14,348 bases of DNA, taken from the NCBI GenBank assembly GCA_934202965.1, contig CAKPYN010000029.1, forward strand, positions 1 through 14,348. The letters run 5' to 3'. Under the pieces are notes generated by a model. It saw only the letters and a list, made by a program, of their open reading frames with translations, was not told where the DNA came from and searched no databases. Origin of the DNA: an uncultured Megasphaera sp. (GTDB lineage: Bacteria; Bacillota; Negativicutes; Veillonellales; Megasphaeraceae). The translations under genes and the position numbers were made by a program. This document shows, in pieces, positions 1 through 5,634 of the stretch; the first letter of the stretch is position 1, and every line of letters begins with the position of its first letter.

Positions 1-2
1 GT

Positions 3-95
3 ATCGGAGCTATGAATATTCAGCTTCTTGGTACAATGTGGATTTCTGGAGACAACAACCCTCGATACGAAAGAATAACAACTGCCTCGGAGTAA
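3..95 (+). CDS. C-terminal tail of a probable TnpB (RNA-guided nuclease of IS605-type elements), partial
   Basis: The frame starting at base 3 is open from the window edge to a TAA at 93-95 and encodes about 30 residues, ending PRYERITTASE. TnpB proteins typically end with a poorly conserved tail after the zinc finger and the last RuvC motif, close to the right-end structure, and this tail is in that position. No catalytic motif falls inside the window, so identity rests on position relative to the right-end fold rather than on sequence. The frame starting at base 2 is also open, to about 132, and is the alternative. Confidence 0.35.
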   Translation: MGAMNIQLLGTMWISGDNNPRYERITTASE

Positions 96-109
96 ACTCC
101 TTGGCAAAA

Positions 110-234
110 CGGGCATTGTCAACTGCCCGATGATGTAGGCGGAATTAGGAAGATAATATCGCTAATACCTATGTAACTCCGACTTGCAAGCTCCTACCTC
201 AAACACCGTAGGTATTAGGTGGTGAGTAGTTGAC
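110..234 (+). ncRNA. Omega-RNA-like structured right end of the IS605-type element
   Basis: Three pairings are visible. 110-115 pairs with 124-129 (CGGGCA/TGCCCG). 162-173 pairs with 207-218, 12 bp with one G-U. A competing terminal hairpin has 193-197 pairing with 208-212, or 198-200 and 204-207 pairing with 224-226 and 218-221. TnpB omega-RNAs come from this part of the element, overlap the tnpB 3' end and read into the flanking DNA, which acts as the guide. By that model the guide would start at 235 with larA sequence. Structure is seen; function is inferred. Confidence 0.5.
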
Positions 235-900
235 AGTTCCTATGCTCGTACGGGTATCCTCAAAGGGAATCCTATTCATGAAGATATGCTGTATGCTGCA
301 AAAGCCGCTAAATTAGCGTTTATTTGCAATGTTGTCATTGATGCAGATAAAAAAGTTATCGCAGCGTTTGCCGGAAATCGGGAAACGGCCCATTATGCCG
401 GCGTTGATTTTGAATTGAAATTAGCCGGTGTCAAACCTATTCCGGCAGATATTGTCGTTACGACTAACGGCGGTTATCCGCTGGACCAAAATATTTACCA
501 ATCTGTAAAAGGTATGACAGCAGCAGAAGCAACCTGCAAAGACGGCGGCGTTATCATTGATGTATCGGCTTGCTCTGATGGACACGGCGGTGATGACTTC
601 TACAATACGTTGAAAGCAGCCGATGACATTCAGAAGGCAATGGATGAAATATTAGCCCGCAAACGGGATGAAACCATCTTTGACCAATGGGAATCTCAAA
701 TCCTGCTCCGTATGCTTTTGAAATACACCATTATCATGGTAACGAAAGCACCTCAGCAGATGGTAGAAGATATGCATTTGAAATATGCTAAGGATATTCA
801 TGAAGCCTTGGCAATGGCGCATAACATTATGAAGAAAAAAGGTGTAACAGAACCGAAAGTGACAGTCATTCCGGACGGCGTGTCTGTTATCGTTAAATAA
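235..900 (+). pseudogene. larA: Nickel-pincer lactate racemase, C-terminal half; interrupted by the IS element
   Basis: LarA interconverts D- and L-lactate in the cytoplasm using a nickel pincer cofactor. The frame runs in register from 235 (S-S-Y-A-R-T-G) through LKGNPIHEDM, a recognisable LarA segment, to TAA at 898-900, giving about 221 codons, or roughly half of the usual 420-430 residues. The segment TNGGYPLDQNIYQSVKG carries the QxxK pair that matches the catalytic Gln/Lys of the family, followed by a glycine-rich DGHGG stretch. The ATG at 286 falls inside conserved sequence with no ribosome site, so it is not a genuine start. The N-terminal half with the cofactor-binding Lys and His residues is absent from the window, and the junction at 234/235 points to insertion. 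It could be functional only if the element excises or splices. Confidence 0.8.
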
Positions 901-920
901 AGAGAATACATCGTTACGTT

Positions 921-960
921 ACAAGAAAAGAAGCACTCGCAAGGGTGCTTCTTTTCTTGT
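921..960 (+). terminator. Intrinsic terminator after larA
   Basis: A perfect 16-bp inverted repeat (921-936 with 945-960) has an 8-base loop. The 3' arm is pyrimidine-rich (CTTCTTTTCTTGT), so it can work as a terminator with the U-rich part inside the arm. The 5' arm is correspondingly A-rich, so it may act in both directions. Confidence 0.8.
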
Positions 961-985
961 ATTACTATAACTTTTAGCTTATAAT
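957..985 (+). promoter_or_regulatory. Promoter of the TerC-family gene
   Basis: The -10 is TATAAT at 980-985. A weak -35 (TTGTAT, 957-962) lies 17 bases upstream and is embedded in the 3' arm of the larA terminator. Transcription would begin near 992, leaving a leader of only about 28 bases. Confidence 0.5.
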
Positions 986-1019
986 AGGGCTAATGTATGA
1001 AAAGGAGGAGTATTATATA

Positions 1020-1718
1020 TTGGAATCATTAGAAGCAACGATGTTGTTTGATGTGGGTATGATTGCGCAAGTTATATTGCTTGATTTAGCATTAGGCGGC
1101 GATAACTCGATTGTTATTGGTATGGCAGCTAAAAATTTACCGGCACATTTACAGAAAAAGGCCATTTTATATGGTACAGGGGGCGCCATTCTCTTGCGGT
1201 TTATCATGGCGTTTATTGTTTCTTGGCTGTTTCATGTGCCTTTTTTAAAAACAGTCGGTGCGTTACTTTTGCTGTATATAGGTATTAAATTGATTGGTTC
1301 GACGGAGGATACGAGTGAAGAAAATATTCATGTCGAAGCCAAGGAGACATTGTGGTCGGCAGTGCGGACGATTATGATGGCTGATGCACTCATGAGTTTA
1401 GATAATGTATTGGCAATTGTAGGAGCTACCAATAATCATTGGGGATTACTCATGATGGGGATGTTGATATCCGTACCGATTATTATCTTTGGAAGTACCG
1501 TCGTTGCTAAGGTGATGAATAAGTTCCCTATTCTTGTCTATGTCGGCGGAGCTATTTTAGGATGGGCTGCCGGCGGGATGGTCGTATCAGATCATTACTT
1601 AGTACAGTATCTTACCATGGCTGCAAATTATCCGCAGGAAATTAAAATTGCCTTGCTTTGTGTTACTGTAGCCGGAGGATTTATATGGCAGCGAATTTAT
1701 CGGTCGAAAGCTGCCTAA
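1020..1718 (+). CDS. TerC-family integral membrane protein (YjbE-like)
   Basis: A 232-residue polytopic membrane protein. Known: TerC/YjbE/YkoY proteins are cation transporters linked to manganese export or metal loading of exported enzymes. Seen: the two family repeats are clear. LDLALGGDNSIVIG near the N-terminus and MMADALMSLDNVLAIVGA near the middle each carry the acidic GDN/LDN motif within a membrane helix. About seven hydrophobic segments are visible. I chose TTG at 1020 because AAGGAGG at 1002-1008 lies 11 bases before it. An upstream ATG at 993 would place the ribosome site inside the coding region. It has its own promoter and a very short leader, so the yybP-ykoY manganese riboswitch often found before this family is not present here. 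The exact substrate is not shown. Confidence 0.88.
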   Translation: MESLEATMLFDVGMIAQVILLDLALGGDNSIVIGMAAKNLPAHLQKKAILYGTGGAILLRFIMAFIVSWLFHVPFLKTVGALLLLYIGIKLIGSTEDTSEENIHVEAKETLWSAVRTIMMADALMSLDNVLAIVGATNNHWGLLMMGMLISVPIIIFGSTVVAKVMNKFPILVYVGGAILGWAAGGMVVSDHYLVQYLTMAANYPQEIKIALLCVTVAGGFIWQRIYRSKAA

Positions 1719-1753
1719 CAGATGAATTTGTTAGCATTGTGATGAAATAATCT

Positions 1754-1802
1754 ATGGCCTTTCATGTGTTGGCATTTTGGGATATGGCATATGAAGGGCC
1801 AT
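1754..1802. repeat. Long imperfect hairpin downstream of the TerC gene
   Basis: 1754-1769 pairs with 1787-1802 (16 bp with three G-U pairs, core ATGGCC/GGCCAT). No U-tract follows, so it is not a classical intrinsic terminator. It may protect or end the 3' side of the TerC mRNA. Confidence 0.5.
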
Positions 1803-1878
1803 GTTGTATGTAATGGCAGTCTTTTTCGTGGAAATAGGAAAAAAGATGGATTTTTTTAAAAAAGTTGTAAAAATTTTG

Positions 1879-1906
1879 TTGACTTTTGGTGAAAATATGG
1901 TATTAT
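1879..1906 (+). promoter_or_regulatory. Promoter of the tRNA-Pro/tRNA-Ser operon
   Basis: TTGACT at 1879-1884 and an extended -10, TG-G-TATTAT (1898-1906), are separated by 16 bases, just upstream of the first tRNA. An alternative reading of the -10 shifts by two bases (TTATAT). Confidence 0.7.
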
Positions 1907-1921
1907 ATAGAAGTCGGTTGA

Positions 1922-1998
1922 CGGGGCGTAGCGCAGTTTGGTAGCGCGCTTGGTTCGGGACTAAGAGGTCGCAGGTTCGAATCCTGTCGCCCCGACCA
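1922..1998 (+). tRNA. tRNA-Pro (anticodon CGG)
   Basis: A complete 77-base cloverleaf. The acceptor stem is CGGGGCG/CGCCCCG (1922-1928 with 1988-1994), with discriminator A1995 and encoded CCA 1996-1998. The T arm contains GGTTCGAATCC. The anticodon loop TTCGGGA gives CGG, reading CCG proline codons. Its antisense strand contains a spurious ORF. Confidence 0.95.
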
Positions 1999-2001
1999 CA
2001 T

Positions 2002-2060
2002 TTACACATTGGATGTTCATCCCGAGGACATCACGAACTGAATAGCGAAGCAATGTGTAA
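2002..2060 (+). repeat. Stem-loop in the tRNA spacer
   Basis: TTACACATTG (2002-2011) is exactly complementary to 2051-2060. Directly inside, 2012-2018 pairs with 2026-2032 (one G-U). The two tRNAs would therefore be separated by a closed stem in the precursor, plausibly a processing signal for RNase III-like cleavage or a spacer that isolates their folding. Confidence 0.6.
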
Positions 2061-2065
2061 GCCAT

Positions 2066-2157
2066 GGAGAGCTGTCCGAGCGGCTGAAGGAGCATGATTG
2101 GAAATCATGTATAGGGCTAACGCTCTATCGTGGGTTCAAATCCCACGCTCTCCGCCA
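2066..2157 (+). tRNA. tRNA-Ser (anticodon GGA)
   Basis: A 92-base class II tRNA. The acceptor stem is GGAGAGC/GCTCTCC (2066-2072 with 2147-2153), with discriminator G2154 (usual for serine) and CCA 2155-2157. It has a long variable arm and T arm GTGGGTTCAAATCCCAC. The anticodon loop TTGGAAA gives GGA, reading UCC/UCU. Confidence 0.95.
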
Positions 2158-2169
2158 TAAACGTAGTAA

Positions 2170-2196
2170 GAACCTACTTTGGTAGGTTCTTTTTTT
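2170..2196 (+). terminator. Terminator of the tRNA operon
   Basis: An 8-bp stem (2170-2177 with 2182-2189, GAACCTAC/GTAGGTTC) has a 4-base loop and is followed by seven T residues at 2190-2196. Confidence 0.9.
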
Positions 2197-2366
2197 ATGT
2201 CTAAAAATAGGCTTGGAAATCGTATGCATACGATATGAGTATATAAAAACTATATAAAAAGTAACATATCAGCTAGTAAAATCATATAAAAATTTTATGT
2301 ACATACAAAAATGCTTGAAAAATTATTTGAAAATTACGAATACATTTAAAAATACCCATAAAAAGG
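2197..2366. other. AT-rich intergenic stretch with a 16-bp perfect palindrome
   Basis: No gene is visible. ATCGTATGCATACGAT at 2219-2234 is a perfect palindrome just after the tRNA terminator. It is a possible operator, but no promoter is in contact with it. The rest is A/T-rich and holds several short self-complementary runs (for example ATAAAAATTTTAT at 2286-2298) without clear meaning. Confidence 0.5.
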
Positions 2367-2395
2367 TTGACAACAAAAATAAATGATGGTAAGCT
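2367..2395 (+). promoter_or_regulatory. Promoter of the T-box/brnQ transcript
   Basis: TTGACA at 2367-2372 is a consensus -35. 17 bases later comes an extended -10 of the form TG-G-TAAGCT (2387-2395). The start would be near 2402, immediately before the T-box stem I. Confidence 0.65.
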
Positions 2396-2409
2396 TATTT
2401 CATCAACTT

Positions 2410-2680
2410 GATATGATTGCAATGAAGAGAAGAGTATGCGGAAGAAATTGTTTTAGAGAAGTCCTGGTTGGTGAAAAGGATACAATGCATTTCGCAGAAG
2501 ATGGACTCTGAGCAGATAGGTCGAATTGTTAGACCGTCCGGGCGCGCCCGTTATAGTGCTAAGGTATTAAGAGTAGATTTGCTTGCGTACCTGAAGAGGC
2601 TGAATTTGTGAAAATTTGGTGAATATGGGTGGTATCACGGTGCTTCCGTCCCTTCTGTGAGGGATGGAAGCTTTTTTTTT
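2410..2680 (+). promoter_or_regulatory. T-box riboswitch (tRNA-sensing leader) of brnQ
   Basis: All main T-box parts can be found. Stem I starts near 2410 with GAAGAGAAGAGTA. Its distal loop contains TCCTGGTTGGTGAAAAGGA, and the specifier side GAAGATGGACTCTGAG lies at about 2487-2502. A hairpin GGTC...GACC and a CGGGCGCGCCCG palindrome follow as stem II-like elements. The T-box core GGGTGGTATCACGG is at 2627-2640. The terminator has 2642-2653 pairing with 2660-2671 and nine T residues at 2672-2680. Known: uncharged tRNA binds and prevents termination. The variable base after TGG is T, predicting a tRNA with A73. The specifier triplet is ambiguous (see findings). Confidence 0.93.
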
Positions 2681-2738
2681 GCAATGATCTCAAGTCGGTA
2701 TATATTGTTTTTAATATGGTATAGGAGGTTGTGTAGTA

Positions 2739-4055
2739 ATGAATGATGAGAACAAGGGGAAAATTCGTTTTCAAGATATTCTTATTTTAGGATTTGCTTT
2801 TTTTGCTACGTATTTTGGTGCGGGAAACTTAATTTTTCCGCCGCAGTTAGGACTTAACAGTGGCAGTGATTTTGTATCCGGGCTGATTGGACTTACGCTT
2901 TCTGGTATTTTTCTTCCAATTTTTACGTTAGTTATTATTGGGTTAAATGGTGATGTCCATAGCATCACCAATCGTGTAGGCAAATATACCTATAATATTT
3001 TATTAGCCGCTTTAATGATAGTATGTACCTTTGTGTCTATTCCTAGAACTTGTGCAACGGCGATTCAGTTGGGAATTCAAGGAAATATCCCGGCAGCTCC
3101 GTTTATCCCACTGGTTATTGTATATTTTATAATTTCCTTTTTCTTTGCCTATGATCAAAACAATGTTATGGATCGAATGGGTAAATATTTGACGCCGTTG
3201 TTGGCTTTAATTTTGGTTGTTGTAGCTTTTATGGGCATTTTTAATCCCTTAGGTACGCCAACAACACCATCTGTTCCGCAGCCTTTTGTTAATGCCTTTT
3301 TAGGCGGATATAATACGGGCGACGTGTTGGTAAGCTTTATTATGGCAACGGTATTTATCAAGGCGATTTATGCGAAAGGCTATGTACAGATTAAAGAACG
3401 CAATAAGACGTTAACCTACTGTGGCATTGTTGCTTTTGTTTTATTGTTAATCATATATGGCAGTTTGTTATATATGGGGGCTTGTGTCAGTGCTGATTAT
3501 CCGCAGAATATAGGGCGTGCAGAACTTTTAGTAGCGATTATTCAACGTGTCGGCGGTGCTGTTATGCTGCCGATGGGTATAGCTGTTGTGTTAGCTTGTT
3601 TGACGACGGCTATTGGACAGATTTCTGCTGTATCGGAATTTGTAAATACCGTAAGTAAAGGAAAAGTTTCCTATAAATTAGTGGCTGTTGTTTGCTGCGT
3701 ATTATCGGCCTTGACTGCTCTCTTAGGTGTCGATGGTATTGTTACCTATATTGGCTGGATATTTGGTGTATGCTATCCGCCGTGCCTGGCATTGATGGTA
3801 TTAGGTATTATTGGCAAAGCCGTTACAACCAATGGTGGTCATAAGGGAGCCGTATATTTGGTTACGATATATGCCTTGCTTGAATCCCTGCCGGGATTAA
3901 GCAATTTAGCTTTTGCAAAGGCTATTGTTACGATGGTTCCGCTTTCATCCTATGGATTTGGCTGGGTTCCCGTATTTATTGTTGGTTTTGTTGGCGGTTT
4001 GATTATTGGGAAACTATATGACCGTAAGCAGGCCGATGTACCAGCATATAAATAA
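2739..4055 (+). CDS. brnQ: LIVCS-family amino-acid carrier (BrnQ type)
   Basis: A 438-residue inner-membrane cation symporter of the LIVCS family, which imports branched-chain amino acids; some members also carry methionine. Seen: about 12 hydrophobic segments; the N-terminal signature ATYFGAGNLIFPPQLG (around residues 24-39), matching the family's first helix; the SIPRTCATA segment (usually TIPRT); and a normal family length. ATG at 2739 has AGGAGG at 2723-2728, 10 bases upstream. It is a single-gene unit controlled by the T-box immediately before it and closed by a terminator at 4065, so its expression should rise when the sensed tRNA is uncharged. Substrate is inferred from the family only; the T-box codon hints that it may not be a simple Ile/Val/Leu carrier. 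Confidence 0.9.
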   Translation: MNDENKGKIRFQDILILGFAFFATYFGAGNLIFPPQLGLNSGSDFVSGLIGLTLSGIFLPIFTLVIIGLNGDVHSITNRVGKYTYNILLAALMIVCTFVSIPRTCATAIQLGIQGNIPAAPFIPLVIVYFIISFFFAYDQNNVMDRMGKYLTPLLALILVVVAFMGIFNPLGTPTTPSVPQPFVNAFLGGYNTGDVLVSFIMATVFIKAIYAKGYVQIKERNKTLTYCGIVAFVLLLIIYGSLLYMGACVSADYPQNIGRAELLVAIIQRVGGAVMLPMGIAVVLACLTTAIGQISAVSEFVNTVSKGKVSYKLVAVVCCVLSALTALLGVDGIVTYIGWIFGVCYPPCLALMVLGIIGKAVTTNGGHKGAVYLVTIYALLESLPGLSNLAFAKAIVTMVPLSSYGFGWVPVFIVGFVGGLIIGKLYDRKQADVPAYK

Positions 4056-4064
4056 AAAGAGTAC

Positions 4065-4103
4065 GGGGTTGTTGCTGTAAAGCGACAATCCCTGTTTGTT
4101 TGT
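4065..4103 (+). terminator. Probable terminator after brnQ
   Basis: 4065-4075 pairs with 4082-4092 (11 bp with two G-U pairs, loop TGTAAA), followed by a T-rich run TGTTTGTTTG. It is weaker than the other terminators in the window. Confidence 0.6.
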
Positions 4104-4257
4104 AGTTGTTAGTTTATAGTTTGTAGTCGTATTGTCATAAAACAAACGCATTTTTTAACGTTCACTATCAAACGTAACACTTTTAGAGAAAAAGAAATAG
4201 TACATTCTGGTGAAATACTCATGCGAAAATCCTATTCCATAATATTTTCGGAATATC
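4104..4257. other. Intergenic region before the infC promoter
   Basis: No ORF or RNA gene is recognised. A repetitive GTTTGTAGT/GTTTATAGT run (about 4098-4128) and a 7-bp inverted repeat CGAAAAT/ATTTTCG (4224-4230 with 4244-4250) upstream of the -35 are the only patterns. Confidence 0.5.
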
Positions 4258-4286
4258 TTGACATCATGAGTTAGTAATGATATACT
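4258..4286 (+). promoter_or_regulatory. Strong promoter of infC-rpmI-rplT
   Basis: TTGACA at 4258-4263 and TATACT at 4281-4286 are exactly 17 bases apart, with an extended -10 TG at 4278-4279. Start of transcription is predicted near 4293, leaving a leader of about 127 bases before infC. Confidence 0.88.
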
Positions 4287-4292
4287 ATTTTC

Positions 4293-4403
4293 TGTTGAAA
4301 ATAAAGCAGAAGCTATCCGCTTCTCACCTTACATGGCTTTGATGTTACTAAGGTTTATGACGGAAACGTGCGAGCGGATAGCATATGCTATCCGTTCTTT
4401 TTT
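4293..4403 (+). promoter_or_regulatory. Attenuator leader of infC-rpmI-rplT (L20-leader type)
   Basis: A 20-base perfect palindrome at 4375-4394 is followed by TTCTTTTTT (4395-4403), making an intrinsic terminator just before the infC ribosome site. Upstream, GCTATCCGCT (4312-4321) is exactly complementary to 4373-4382, the 5' side of that terminator. It can also form a small local hairpin (AGAAG/CTTCT, 4308-4324). So two mutually exclusive folds exist. Known: in low-GC Gram-positives, ribosomal protein L20 binds this leader and favours termination, giving autoregulation of the operon. Here the fold is seen and L20 as effector is inferred. Confidence 0.82.
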
Positions 4404-4419
4404 ATGGAGGTGAAAGACA

Positions 4420-4935
4420 ATTAGTAAGGAATTACGTGTCAACGATCAAATTAGAGCCCGTGAAGTCCGCGTGGTCAGCGATTCTAATGAACAACTTGGT
4501 GTTATGTCTTTGCGTTCGGCTCGTCAAATTGCAGATGAACGCCATTTAGATTTGGTAGAAGTAGCACCCAATGGCAAACCGCCCGTATGCCGTATTATGA
4601 ATTATGGTAAATATCGGTATGAACAACAAAAACGGGAAAAAGAAGCTAAGAAAAAACAAAAAGTCTTAACATTGAAAGAAGTAAAACTTCGTCCCAACAT
4701 TGAAGATCATGACTTCTATGTTAAGATGAAAGCAGCACAACGTTTTTTAGGCGATGGCAGCAAAGTAAAGGTTACCATTATGTTCCGTGGCCGCGAAATG
4801 AGCCATCCGGAATTAGGTCGGGACTTGCTGATGCGTTTTGCTGATGAGCTGAAAGAAACCGCCCATATCGAAAAAGAACCTAAAATTGAAGGCAGAAACA
4901 TGACTATGGTCATCGCTGTCAACAAAGCGAAGTAA
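4420..4935 (+). CDS. infC: Translation initiation factor IF-3
   Basis: IF-3 binds the 30S subunit, blocks premature 50S joining and proofreads start codon and initiator tRNA. The 171-residue protein has the normal two-domain arrangement: N-domain with ELRVNDQIRAREVRVVS and VAPNGKPPVCRIMNYGKYRYEQQKREKEAKKKQK, a Lys-rich linker helix, then the C-domain KEVKLRPNIEDHDFYVKMK and VTIMFRGREMSHPELG. The true start is the AUU codon at 4420: GGAGG at 4406-4410 lies 9 bases upstream and the codons from 4420 encode the conserved N-terminus. A GTG at 4471 would delete 17 conserved residues. AUU initiation is the known autoregulatory feature of infC, since IF-3 itself discriminates against it. First gene of infC-rpmI-rplT, behind the attenuator. 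Confidence 0.96.
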   Translation: MSKELRVNDQIRAREVRVVSDSNEQLGVMSLRSARQIADERHLDLVEVAPNGKPPVCRIMNYGKYRYEQQKREKEAKKKQKVLTLKEVKLRPNIEDHDFYVKMKAAQRFLGDGSKVKVTIMFRGREMSHPELGRDLLMRFADELKETAHIEKEPKIEGRNMTMVIAVNKAK

Positions 4936-4952
4936 TAGGAGGAATATATATT

Positions 4953-5150
4953 ATGCCGAAATTAAAAACCCGCCGTGCAGCGGCAAAACGTTTCACCACA
5001 ACTGGTACTGGTAAAATCAAACGGATGAAACCGTATAAATCTCACATTTTGGAATCCAAATCCCCGAAACGTAAACGTAACTTGAGAAAAGCTACGCTCG
5101 TTTCTAAAACGATGACGGAATCCGTTCGCAAAATGTGCCCGTTTATCTAA
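4953..5150 (+). CDS. rpmI: 50S ribosomal protein bL35
   Basis: A 65-residue, highly basic protein beginning MPKLKTRRAAAKRF and containing TGTGKIKRMKPYKSHIL, both diagnostic of bL35. The length is normal. AGGAGG at 4938-4943 precedes the ATG, and the gene starts 17 bases after infC. It is co-transcribed with infC and rplT, the conserved order in most bacteria. Confidence 0.97.
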   Translation: MPKLKTRRAAAKRFTTTGTGKIKRMKPYKSHILESKSPKRKRNLRKATLVSKTMTESVRKMCPFI

Positions 5151-5197
5151 GCGGAAATAGAGTGTTTTTATAGATATAGATTTGGAGGAATTGACTA

Positions 5198-5548
5198 ATG
5201 GCTAGAATTAAAGTTGGCGTTACAGCACACGCTCGTCATAAAAAAATCTTAAAAATGGCTAAAGGTTATCGTGGAACTCGTAGCCGTCTTTTCAAAAAAG
5301 CTAACGAAAGCGTAATGAAGGCTCTCTTCTACGCTCGTCGTGACCGTCGCGCTAAAAAACGCGAATTCCGTAAATTGTGGATTGCTCGTATTAACGCAGC
5401 AACTCGTGCACAGGGCATGAGCTACAGCCGTTTCATCTGCGGCCTTACAAAAGCTGGCGTTATCGTAGATCGCAAAATGCTTGCTGATCTTGCTGTTAAC
5501 GATGCCGCTGCATTTGCTAAATTAGTAGAAGTAGCAAAAGCACAGTAA
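5198..5548 (+). CDS. rplT: 50S ribosomal protein bL20
   Basis: A 116-residue basic protein starting MARIKVGVTAHARHKKILKMAKGYRG, with RDRRAKKREFRKLWIARINAA, typical of bL20. It binds 23S rRNA early in 50S assembly and in Firmicutes also represses its own operon by binding the infC leader. GGAGG at 5183-5187 gives the ribosome site. Last gene of the operon, followed directly by a strong terminator. Confidence 0.97.
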   Translation: MARIKVGVTAHARHKKILKMAKGYRGTRSRLFKKANESVMKALFYARRDRRAKKREFRKLWIARINAATRAQGMSYSRFICGLTKAGVIVDRKMLADLAVNDAAAFAKLVEVAKAQ

Positions 5549-5563
5549 GAAAGTGTATAATGG

Positions 5564-5594
5564 AAAGCCGAGGATATATATCCTCGGCTTTTTT
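5564..5594 (+). terminator. Terminator of infC-rpmI-rplT
   Basis: A perfect palindromic hairpin of about 14 bp per arm (5564-5591, core GCCGAGGAT/ATCCTCGGC) ends in a T-tract (5589-5594). It starts 15 bases after the rplT stop. Confidence 0.93.
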
Positions 5595-5634
5595 GTATGA
5601 CTCATTCGATATAAAGAAAGAAGATGACAGCAGG

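Larger units (their letters stand above)
1..234 (+). mobile_element. Right end of an IS200/IS605-family (TnpB-type) element, left part outside window
   Basis: Seen: a non-coding stretch of about 140 bases after a short reading-frame tail folds into nested stems and ends with GTAGTTGAC at 226-234. From 235 on the sequence is in-frame lactate racemase. Known: IS605/IS1341-type elements carry tnpB, end in a hairpin followed by a GTAGTTCAC/GTAGTTGAC-like right end, and insert without target duplication. Inference: the element ends at or within a few bases of 234 and has inserted into larA. The left end and most of tnpB lie before position 1. A group II intron was considered, but no domain V-like hairpin is visible. 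An IStron (group I intron plus TnpB) cannot be excluded without the left end. Confidence 0.68.

Noticed and set aside
1..234. Group II intron 3' end
   Set aside because: No domain V-like hairpin; the terminal hairpin plus GTAGTTGAC fits an IS605 right end better.
957..1019. Manganese (yybP-ykoY) riboswitch before the TerC-family gene
   Set aside because: The -10 at 980 leaves a leader of only about 28 bases, far too short.
1752..2009. Minus-strand ORF of 85 codons with a RIRTCDLLVPNQA-type sequence
   Set aside because: It is the antisense of tRNA-Pro, a well-known annotation artefact; no ribosome site or independent support.
2219..2234. 16-bp palindrome as a terminator or attachment site
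   Set aside because: No T-tract and no duplicated partner in the window; reported only as a palindrome within the intergenic entry.
2487..2502. Tryptophan T-box (TGG specifier) for the BrnQ-type carrier
   Set aside because: The T-box core TGGT predicts A73, whereas tRNA-Trp normally has G73; kept only as one alternative.
5560..5634. N-terminal extension of the S66 peptidase from ATG 5560
   Set aside because: It would place the start inside the rplT terminator hairpin with no ribosome site; a signal peptide begins at 5635.
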